Shown in pieces: positions 1 to 5,796 of a DNA stretch of 5,796 bases. The stretch comes from Legionella genomosp. 1 (GTDB taxonomy: Bacteria > Pseudomonadota > Gammaproteobacteria > Legionellales > Legionellaceae), in NCBI GenBank assembly GCA_945862275.1, contig CAMAYA010000081.1:1-5796 (forward strand). Reading direction: 5' to 3'. How positions within the stretch are numbered: the stretch's first letter is position 1; each line of letters starts with the position of its first letter. The translations under genes and the position numbers were made by a program. The notes beneath the pieces are model-generated. The model was not told where the DNA came from, searched no databases, and saw only the letters and a program-made list of their open reading frames with translations.

Positions 1-1
1 A

Positions 2-3000
2 ACGGGTCTTACAACGGCACAACGACTGGCCGTCCTTCAGACCCTGCATCAGATGGATGCACGCGGGTTTTCATCCGCTTATATCATCCGGCTGATTGAA
101 TTATCCGCTCAACAGCCTGATGAAGCCATTTTAGCTCGTGTGCGAGAGCAGGTGGGTGCACTGAACCCAGAGGATCCTTTGCTTCAATGGATGATGGACG
201 ATCCGTCGGTTGACTTGCCTTTGTTGGACACGCTGTTGGTGTTGACAGAAACGATCGTTCCGAAGCATCGTGCCAAAGCAAGCTGCCTGTTGATGGGGAT
301 AAAAAATCCAGAGCGAAGCGCATTGATTGAACGCTTGAAAGCTTGTCATTTGCTGCAAAAAATAATAGAAGTCATGGCCATGAGCCATGCCCATACGCGG
401 CCATTGGATTTGGTAAAAAATCCAGTGAATCATACGCAATTGGCAGACCAGTTGGCATCGCTGAGCGCTGTTGAATTGGAGCAGCTGCATGGGTTTTTGC
501 AGCACAACATCATCAGTTTGCCTTGTTTGGCAAAAAACATTGAAGCGCGGGATAGAGCCTTGCCTTTTGATGAATTTTTGCATGAATTTGAAAAAGCCCC
601 CTTTGGACCACGCGCGTTAGAGGAACAATTTAGCGTGAGCCAAGTGGAGCGTGTCGTGAATGGATTCGTCGATTTGAACCAAAACTCAAGCTATCCCTAT
701 TTATACCGTAAGCAGATGATGGAAGCGTTTCTGTTGGTCAATCGTGCTGGGAATGATTTGCCGCTGTACAAGAATAAACCTGCAAGAGCTTTGTTAAACG
801 AAGAATTGGCAGAACGGTTTCAAGCGCTCAAATCAGGCGCTTTCAATGAAACGCTTGACCCCTTTCAACGGCGTTTATACGCATTAGGCTTGATGCGCGA
901 GGCAATGTACCGAACAACGGGACAATTTCCTTTCTCAACGCAGATGCTGGCCTTGATTGATTGCATGATGCATCAGGGCGATGTGATATCAAACATTGAT
1001 ACAGGTCAAGGCAAAAGCTTGGTCGACACGATGAAGGCGGCGTTATTGTGGCTTGAGCCTGGAGATGTTGGGGTGGACATGACCACTTCTTCGCTAGTAG
1101 ACGCCACGCGAGATGCGGCTATTTACAATCCATTCTTCTCGCTGTTGAAAATCCCGCATGCCACAGCCCCCATTTCATGTGCGTCTGAGTCTGTGTTCCA
1201 AGATTACGTTCCAAATGGCATCAATCGGAGCACGATGGCACAATTTTCGTTGGTTTACGCTCGCGCACAAACCGATGGCATTGAATTGCATGGCGACAAA
1301 CTGTCTCTGGTCGGCAATGAGTCTGACTATACCATTCTTGACGATCGAACGGTGTATCGCTATGCGGTCACCGGCGGTCCCGGCATGTTAGGCGAGGCGC
1401 ATGCATGGATGTATGATGCCATCAATGATTTCGTGACCACTGATACGTTGTTCACCGCTCGAAATACATCGGCTGAACAGGACACGGCCATGCTTAAAAT
1501 GCGGTTGAAGGAACAAGCCGCCTTGCTGCAAAAAAACAGCCAGCTGCCTTTCATCGAGCATTTTACCCATGAAAAATTATTGAAGCTGATCAATTCAGCC
1601 TTGATGGTGAATTATGCGGTGAAATTACGTGAAAACACAGGTTATGTCCTAACCGTTGCACCTGAATTGAAAAAAATCAATGGGCGTGATCAGTGGACGA
1701 GGCGAGCAAAATTATTGATGTCGGATGGCAAAGTGTCGGCTGACAATGTTTATGGTGAGCATGTGCAACAATTGTTGTATGCCAAACTCAATAAAATACA
1801 TGGCCCCAATGCGTTTGTCATCGAGCCGGAGAGCAAAACCATCATCTCCTCGAACAACAAAAATGGGGTTGATTTCTACCGCTCAAAACAGGGCTTTTTC
1901 TGGGGTTCCTCAGGAACGGTGGGCTCGGCCGCTGAAATGAATCGGCAGCATCAACAATATGGCGTTGATTTTTCCAAGGTACAACCTCACCAACCGAAAA
2001 TAACGGTTTCCAATAAACCCGTTATTTCAAAAAACAGGGATGAACATTTCAAAGCCATTCGGCGTCAACTCCAATCGGAAGGGTGGTTTGGATGGTTTAC
2101 TTTGAAGAAACCGCCGGTTTTGGTCTTTTTTAAAGACATTGATGAGGCCACCGCGTTTTGCGACTATTTTGCAGCGAACAATACGAAACCACAATCGATG
2201 CAGCTCTTTATCGGATTGGGATCGGAAGAGGACGTGATTCAAAATGCGGCATTGCCGGGCATGATCACCATTACCACTTCAGCCCTGGGACGAAACACGG
2301 ATATTCCGTACGATCCATCCACGGGCATGCACGTGATTCAAACTTACATTGGAACCAGTCGCCAAGACATTCAAAAAAGTGGACGAACAGGACGTCAAGG
2401 GTCACCGGGTGAGGTGCATTACCTTTTAAATCAAGCCGATTTCGTAGGCAGCGTGGAAGACGCGCGTGCACTGTTAGAACGCAATGGCGAAATGGAACGG
2501 GAAATGAATGAAGAGTTTTACAATGTATTGGGCTGCTTGCGGCATTGCCTGCGCTATGTAGACAATGCGTTCTTCAAAGAAGAATGGTCGGCTTTTAGTG
2601 CAGAAGCAGAAACCGCTTACCGTGATGCTAAATGGAATGGCACGTATGATCGTGATTCGTTTGTTACCCGCTTGGTGAGTGATTTTAATAACCTGCGCCA
2701 TGTAGAAACGCTGGATGCAGAAAAGGTCTTGGCGGTTGTGGCACATGAACATCTCGCGAGAACACCGTATCGCGCGCACACTAAAACAGTGGCGCTGTCT
2801 GATTGTGTTTCACCAGAGACAATCGCATATTCCTTTTTAAATGTGCCGGCTGACGTCTATGAAGGTCCCGTGGACGAAGTGAGCATCAAGGCGCACTTAA
2901 AGGCGTTGTTTCCAGCCCGGCATTCGCCCGCGTACTCCGATTTAAATCAACAATACATCGCTTATTTGAATGCATCGAATTTATCCATGCCACAAATCAG

Positions 3001-3778
3001 GGCAGTTCACGCCCGCTTTTTGTCTGAGTATTTAGCGGAACAAGTCGTGCTTTCAAACGATACTTGGTCCATTAAACGGTGGCTGGGATACGAAGGGCAT
3101 TTGACTCATATTTTGCAAGACTCGCATTATTTACTCCTGTTTAGAGCCATGCTGGATGTGCGAGAGGGCGCTCCAAATAGCCTAGAGATGGACGTTGTGA
3201 AATCATCCATGACGACATTGCTTCAGGAGTATCTGGATTATAATTGGTTTATCAGTGCTCCTAAAAAAGAAGCGGCCCATGCGTTGATTGCATCTATTCA
3301 GGGCGCGACTGACATGGGTGCGCTCGTGACCTTATTGAATCAAGCAAAAATGACGCAGTTAAACCAGGACATAGCAACCAATCAAAATACATCACATTCA
3401 TTTTTCAGAATGGTAAAGCCGGTGAATCAATCCGGAGTGAGCCGTTTTCAAAATACATTGGATCGCGCGCTGGCCCTTTCAATGCAAGAGAAAAATGAGC
3501 CATTGGGTGAATCATTAAAGAAAGCGTTTTCGGACACGTTAGCGGACCCTGCCCAGATATCTGAAACCCCGGATGATTTTAATGCCCTGAAGGACACTCC
3601 TGCGTGCATCGATAAATCGAACGCCGCCGTCATTGTGACCTCCATGGAGAAGAACAGGTTATTTAAGACGCCTAAAGAGGGGATGGAAGGGCGTGAAAAA
3701 CCACTTTCTCCCAAAAAAACCAAGGCATTGACAACAAATTTACAAAAATCACTTGCCAATGGCATCTGTTCTCTGTAG
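2..3778 (+). CDS. Large divergent SecA-like DEAD-family ATPase (5' end outside window)
   Basis: No stop lies between the left edge and the ATG at 53; 17 in-frame codons precede it (TGLTTAQRLAVLQTLHQ) and no Shine-Dalgarno sits before 53, so the true start is probably upstream. Residues below count from that Met. Residues 1-280 are helical with no domain I recognise. A SecA-type motor follows: Q motif around Q297, Walker A DTGQGKS 316-322, motif Ia TTSSLVDATRD 344-354, Walker B TILDD ending at D430-D431, a crosslinking-domain-sized insert (about 505-615), SSGTV 619-623, PVLVFFKD 688-695, GRNTDI 746-751 and QKSGRTGRQG 774-783. The Walker B to SGT distance of about 190 residues resembles real SecA. 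Residues 800-1120 are helical and unlike the SecA scaffold; the tail is polar and lysine-rich, without the SecA zinc motif. Family ATP binding and peptide or nucleic-acid remodelling is expected, but the substrate is unknown. It is not housekeeping secA; an accessory or secreted effector role is inference. Confidence 0.88.
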   Translation, partial: TGLTTAQRLAVLQTLHQMDARGFSSAYIIRLIELSAQQPDEAILARVREQVGALNPEDPLLQWMMDDPSVDLPLLDTLLVLTETIVPKHRAKASCLLMGIKNPERSALIERLKACHLLQKIIEVMAMSHAHTRPLDLVKNPVNHTQLADQLASLSAVELEQLHGFLQHNIISLPCLAKNIEARDRALPFDEFLHEFEKAPFGPRALEEQFSVSQVERVVNGFVDLNQNSSYPYLYRKQMMEAFLLVNRAGNDLPLYKNKPARALLNEELAERFQALKSGAFNETLDPFQRRLYALGLMREAMYRTTGQFPFSTQMLALIDCMMHQGDVISNIDTGQGKSLVDTMKAALLWLEPGDVGVDMTTSSLVDATRDAAIYNPFFSLLKIPHATAPISCASESVFQDYVPNGINRSTMAQFSLVYARAQTDGIELHGDKLSLVGNESDYTILDDRTVYRYAVTGGPGMLGEAHAWMYDAINDFVTTDTLFTARNTSAEQDTAMLKMRLKEQAALLQKNSQLPFIEHFTHEKLLKLINSALMVNYAVKLRENTGYVLTVAPELKKINGRDQWTRRAKLLMSDGKVSADNVYGEHVQQLLYAKLNKIHGPNAFVIEPESKTIISSNNKNGVDFYRSKQGFFWGSSGTVGSAAEMNRQHQQYGVDFSKVQPHQPKITVSNKPVISKNRDEHFKAIRRQLQSEGWFGWFTLKKPPVLVFFKDIDEATAFCDYFAANNTKPQSMQLFIGLGSEEDVIQNAALPGMITITTSALGRNTDIPYDPSTGMHVIQTYIGTSRQDIQKSGRTGRQGSPGEVHYLLNQADFVGSVEDARALLERNGEMEREMNEEFYNVLGCLRHCLRYVDNAFFKEEWSAFSAEAETAYRDAKWNGTYDRDSFVTRLVSDFNNLRHVETLDAEKVLAVVAHEHLARTPYRAHTKTVALSDCVSPETIAYSFLNVPADVYEGPVDEVSIKAHLKALFPARHSPAYSDLNQQYIAYLNASNLSMPQIRAVHARFLSEYLAEQVVLSNDTWSIKRWLGYEGHLTHILQDSHYLLLFRAMLDVREGAPNSLEMDVVKSSMTTLLQEYLDYNWFISAPKKEAAHALIASIQGATDMGALVTLLNQAKMTQLNQDIATNQNTSHSFFRMVKPVNQSGVSRFQNTLDRALALSMQEKNEPLGESLKKAFSDTLADPAQISETPDDFNALKDTPACIDKSNAAVIVTSMEKNRLFKTPKEGMEGREKPLSPKKTKALTTNLQKSLANGICSL
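3458..3547 (+). other. Ubiquitin-interacting-motif-like segment, possibly tandem, in the SecA-like protein
   Basis: Residues 1136-1146 (counting from the Met at 53) read LDRALALSMQE. This fits the eukaryotic UIM core: hydrophobic-x-x-Ala-hydrophobic-x-x-Ser-x-x-Glu. A weaker copy starts exactly 19 residues later at 1155 (LKKAFSDTLAD), with Ser replaced by Thr and Glu by Asp. The acidic run that usually precedes a UIM is missing from the first copy (QNT instead), while the second has EPLGES before it. The core is short enough to occur by chance in a protein this long, and an ordinary amphipathic helix is the main alternative. Ubiquitin binding is inference only. Confidence 0.3.
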
Positions 3779-3789
3779 AATGGGCCTCA
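3733..3789 (+). promoter_or_regulatory. Probable stable-RNA-type sigma70 promoter of the tRNA-rimP-nusA operon
   Basis: The -35 element TTGCCA (3753-3758, 5/6 match) and the -10 element TAGAAT (3776-3781, 5/6 match) are separated by an optimal 17 nt. An A/T-rich tract at 3733-3750, just upstream of the -35, resembles an UP element. A GC-rich discriminator (GGGCC, 3782-3786) follows the -10, as in promoters under stringent ppGpp control. Transcription would start near A3789, giving a leader of about 6 nt before the tRNA for RNase P to remove. The promoter lies within the last codons of the upstream gene, and its -10 begins on that gene's TAG stop. The prediction rests on motif matches and position, without experimental support. 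Confidence 0.7.
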
Positions 3790-3794
3790 GTTGA

Positions 3795-3871
<77 letters not shown>

Positions 3872-3880
3872 ATTATATTT

Positions 3881-3904
3881 AAGACCCCTTTTTAGGGGTT
3901 TTTT
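3881..3904 (+). terminator. Rho-independent terminator between tRNA-fMet and rimP
   Basis: ACCCCT (3884-3889) and AGGGGT (3894-3899) form a perfect 6-bp stem with a TTTT loop, extendable by weaker A-U and G-U pairs to about 9 bp, followed by a run of T (3899-3904). It begins 9 nt after the tRNA CCA end, so it should define the tRNA 3' precursor end. It would also stop read-through from the upstream SecA-like gene, which has no terminator of its own. E. coli likewise has a terminator between metY and rimP, and it is leaky, so partial read-through into rimP-nusA is expected. NusA itself acts on hairpin terminators, which makes feedback on its own operon plausible. Confidence 0.88.
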
Positions 3905-3927
3905 ATTATCTATTATTTCATCACCAC

Positions 3928-3934
3928 AGGGTGA
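3928..3934 (+). promoter_or_regulatory. Ribosome binding site of rimP
   Basis: AGGGTGA matches the anti-Shine-Dalgarno complement apart from one base and sits 7 nt before the ATG at 3942. It supports that start over the GTG at 3931, which is in another frame and meets a stop after four codons. It lies in the 37-nt spacer after the terminator (3905-3941), in which I see no convincing separate promoter. Confidence 0.7.
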
Positions 3935-3941
3935 ATGGGTT

Positions 3942-4385
3942 ATGATTCAACGCGAAATTGAACAATTAATACAGCCTACCCTTGAAAGCATGGGATATGA
4001 ACTCTGGGGCTGTGAGTACTTGGCACAGGGAAAACATTCCTTGTTGCGAATTTATATCGATACTTCCGCCGGCATTGGCATGGAGGACTGTGCAAATGCC
4101 AGTCGCCAGATAAGCGCAATACTTGATGTTGAGGATCCTATTTCTGGGAATTACAGTTTAGAAGTGTCTTCACCCGGTATTCCAAGGCCATTGTTTCATA
4201 GCAGTCAATACCAGCAGTATATTGGTTTGGATGTTCAAATTAAACTATTCAAGCCCGTGAATGCCAAGCGCAAATTTGTAGGCACGATTGTGTCAGCCGA
4301 TGAACAGACGTTGGTGTTAACAATCGATAATAAGCAGCAGGATTTTCTTTTTTCAAATATTGTGAAAGCAAATTTGACGGTCTAG
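3942..4385 (+). CDS. rimP: Ribosome maturation factor RimP
   Basis: RimP binds the free 30S subunit in the cytoplasm and assists late maturation, including assembly around S12 and the central pseudoknot. The 147-residue product has the usual family length. The N-terminal alpha/beta domain carries GYELWGCEY (18-26), LRIYIDT (35-41), the ED of GMEDCANASRQIS (46-58), and the family signature LEVSSPG (73-79) followed by RPLF (82-85). The C-terminal SH3-like domain runs from about residue 89 to the end and includes YIGLDVQIKL and KRKFVGTI. The ATG at 3942 is supported by a good Shine-Dalgarno and by the family N-terminus. It lies directly upstream of nusA, the standard arrangement, so the two are surely cotranscribed. 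I see nothing broken or unusual. Confidence 0.97.
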   Translation: MIQREIEQLIQPTLESMGYELWGCEYLAQGKHSLLRIYIDTSAGIGMEDCANASRQISAILDVEDPISGNYSLEVSSPGIPRPLFHSSQYQQYIGLDVQIKLFKPVNAKRKFVGTIVSADEQTLVLTIDNKQQDFLFSNIVKANLTV

Positions 4386-4386
4386 T

Positions 4387-4390
4387 GAGG
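4387..4390 (+). promoter_or_regulatory. Ribosome binding site of nusA
   Basis: GAGG lies 6 nt before the ATG at 4397, immediately after the rimP stop, inside an 11-nt intercistronic gap. The close spacing suggests translational coupling to rimP. Confidence 0.65.
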
Positions 4391-4396
4391 CGAGCC

Positions 4397-5796
4397 ATGA
4401 GCAAAGAGTTGTTATTAGTTGCTGAAGCATTATCCAACGAGAAAGGCGTGAGCAAACAAGTTGTTTTGGAGGCCATTCAAGCGGCATTGGAATCAGCCAC
4501 ACGCAAACTATCTGGCGCTGAATTTGGTCTTCGCGTGGCCCTTGATTCCCGAACAGGTGCATATGAAACATTCCGTTATTGGGATGTGCTGGCTGATGAC
4601 GCGGTTGAGTTTCCAGATCGTGAATTAACGCTTGCAGAGGCTGTAGAACGCATGCCTTCCATTCAACTGGGTGGGCGCATTGAAGAACCCATGCCATCCA
4701 TTGAATTTGGTCGAATTGCGGCGCAGTCTGCACGTCAAGTTATCATTCAAAAAATTCGTGAAGCAGAACGGCAATTGGTGATTGACCAATTTAAAAATCG
4801 AATGGGTCAATTGGTATATGGCACTGTGAAAAAAGTCACGCGTGATAACGTCATCATTGATTTAGGGGGCAAAGCGGAAGCTTTCATGCCGCGCTGCGAA
4901 ATGCTGCCGCAAGAAATGTTTCGACCCAACGATCGGGTTCGCGCTTATCTATATGACATCAATGACCAAGCGCGTGGTCCACAGTTGTTAGTCAGTCGCG
5001 TTCGGAAAGAGATGTTGATTGAATTGTTCCGGATTGAAGTGCCAGAAATCGGCGAAAATATTATTGAAATCAAGGCGGCCGCGCGTGAGCCAGGTAACCG
5101 CTCTAAAATTGCCGTTAAAACAAATGACGGTCGAATAGATCCCATTGGGGCATGTGTGGGTATGCGTGGTGCACGCGTACAGGCGGTCTCCAGTGAATTA
5201 GGCGGTGAGCGCGTCGACATTGTGCAGTGGGATGATAATCCGGCGCAATTGGTTATCAATGCAATGGCGCCGGCTGACATTACCTCCATTGTTGTGGATG
5301 AAGATTCTCATACAATGGATTTGGCGGTGCACAAAGATCAGTTATCACAAGCCATTGGTCGCAATGGTCAAAACGTGCGTTTGGCCAGTCTGTTGACGGG
5401 TTGGACACTGAATGTGATGACGGTGGAAGAATTTGAAGGAAAAAGTCAGGAAGAATCGCTGAAAATAGTGAAGTTATTTACAACAGCACTCGGAATTGAT
5501 GAAGAAATTGCATTGTTGTTGGTGGCAAATGGATTTTCATCCTTAGAGGAAATCGCTTACGTTCCTATTGATGAACTGCTAGCCATTGAAGATTTTGATG
5601 AAGATATCGTTGAAGAATTACGTAACCGTGCGAATGATACCTTGTTGACGCAGGCTTTGGCGTCTGGTGAGGAATTGGGAGGGCAAGCCGTGAGCTTGGC
5701 CTCCATGGAAGGGATTGCCCCGGAGCTCGTCAAGCAATTTGCATCTATCGGGATTCGAACGATGGATGATTTGGCAGAGCAATCCGTGGGCGAGCT
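4397..5796 (+). CDS. nusA: Transcription termination/antitermination factor NusA (3' end outside window)
   Basis: NusA binds RNA polymerase and nascent RNA; it promotes pausing and hairpin termination and is part of rRNA and phage antitermination complexes. Translation from the ATG gives 466 intact codons up to the window edge; by comparison with the 495-residue E. coli protein about 30 residues are missing. In order: polymerase-binding N-terminal domain (1 to about 130), S1 domain (about 137-200, GQLVYGTVKKV onward), KH1 with GMRG at 255-258 inside GACVGMRGARVQAV, KH2 with GRNG at 321-324 inside QAIGRNGQNVRLAS, acidic repeat 1 (about 364-420) and the start of acidic repeat 2 (from about 435, SLASMEGIAPELV). 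The acidic repeats are typical of proteobacterial NusA and contact the polymerase alpha C-terminal domain. The start is set by GAGG 6 nt upstream and by the conserved N-terminus. infB is expected next downstream, beyond the window. Confidence 0.98.
   Translation, partial: MSKELLLVAEALSNEKGVSKQVVLEAIQAALESATRKLSGAEFGLRVALDSRTGAYETFRYWDVLADDAVEFPDRELTLAEAVERMPSIQLGGRIEEPMPSIEFGRIAAQSARQVIIQKIREAERQLVIDQFKNRMGQLVYGTVKKVTRDNVIIDLGGKAEAFMPRCEMLPQEMFRPNDRVRAYLYDINDQARGPQLLVSRVRKEMLIELFRIEVPEIGENIIEIKAAAREPGNRSKIAVKTNDGRIDPIGACVGMRGARVQAVSSELGGERVDIVQWDDNPAQLVINAMAPADITSIVVDEDSHTMDLAVHKDQLSQAIGRNGQNVRLASLLTGWTLNVMTVEEFEGKSQEESLKIVKLFTTALGIDEEIALLLVANGFSSLEEIAYVPIDELLAIEDFDEDIVEELRNRANDTLLTQALASGEELGGQAVSLASMEGIAPELVKQFASIGIRTMDDLAEQSVGE

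Noticed and set aside
53..55. ATG at 53 as the true start of the SecA-like gene
   Set aside because: The frame is open to the window edge, the preceding 17 codons read as a continuing amphipathic helix, and no Shine-Dalgarno precedes the ATG.
374..383. Palindrome CATGGCCATG
   Set aside because: It is a ten-base palindrome from ordinary Met-Ala-Met codons, with no repeat copies nearby and no relation to a gene start.
131..583. Antisense open frame of 150 codons
   Set aside because: It lies wholly opposite the helical N-terminal coding region of the SecA-like gene, has a low-complexity Q-, R- and H-rich product with no domain, and has no ribosome binding site that I can see. It is a shadow frame.
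3728..3733. Perfect TTGACA as the -35 of the tRNA promoter
   Set aside because: No acceptable -10 lies 16-18 nt downstream. The TTGCCA/TAGAAT pair with a 17-nt spacer is better placed for the tRNA start.
2..3778. Annotation as the housekeeping preprotein translocase SecA
   Set aside because: The motor motifs diverge (DDRT for DEVD, GRNTDI for GRGTDI), the motor starts far too late in the protein, and the SecA scaffold, wing and C-terminal zinc motif are not visible.
3904..3916. TATTAT strings as the -10 of a separate rimP promoter
   Set aside because: Positions 17 nt upstream fall in the terminator and do not resemble a -35; the A/T richness is explained by the T-run and leader.
4353..4733. 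Antisense open frames opposite the start of nusA, and similarly at 4945-5289
   Set aside because: They mirror strongly conserved nusA coding sequence and their products resemble nothing; nusA is certain on the + strand.

Overview
The window looks like a gammaproteobacterial chromosome of moderate GC, and I favour the order Legionellales. The main reason is the gene order initiator tRNA, rimP, nusA, the widely conserved head of the metY-rimP-nusA-infB operon. The products align closely from memory with E. coli RimP and NusA, and NusA carries the proteobacterial C-terminal acidic repeats. The large upstream protein has a style (giant, mostly helical, with an enzymatic core and a polar C-terminal tail) that I associate with Legionella-type accessory or effector genes. 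The genus is inference, not proof.

Layout, all on the + strand. Positions 2-3778 hold the 3' part of one very large gene (at least 1258 codons, open at the left window edge). It encodes a divergent SecA-like DEAD-family ATPase. It retains recognisable SecA landmarks: Q motif, Walker A, motif Ia, a Walker B that reads DDRT instead of DEVD, a protein-crosslinking-sized insert, the SGT motif, GRNTDI and QKSGRTGRQG. These sit between a helical N-terminal region of about 280 residues and a C-terminal region of about 440 residues that does not look like the SecA C-terminus. It is not the housekeeping secA. Positions 3795-3871 are an initiator tRNA-Met whose likely promoter (UP-like A/T tract, -35 TTGCCA, 17-bp spacer, -10 TAGAAT, GC-rich discriminator) lies inside the last codons and stop codon of the SecA-like gene. 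A Rho-independent terminator follows at 3881-3904. rimP (3942-4385) and nusA (4397 to the right edge, missing roughly 30 C-terminal residues) then follow with an 11-nt gap.

How the genes relate. tRNA-fMet, RimP (30S maturation) and NusA (transcription elongation, termination and antitermination) form a translation/transcription operon in which the intercistronic terminator probably separates tRNA output from mRNA output. The SecA-like gene appears to be an accessory neighbour: it has no visible functional tie to the operon, but it shares DNA with the operon's promoter, and its transcripts would run through the tRNA to the same terminator.

The most interesting material is the SecA-like giant itself, its altered DEAD box, a C-terminal segment matching the ubiquitin-interacting-motif core with a weaker second copy 19 residues later, the promoter embedded in its 3' end, and the U1-U72 mismatch of the initiator tRNA. 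No gene-free stretch exceeds 300 bases; the longest spacer without a gene or terminator is 37 nt.
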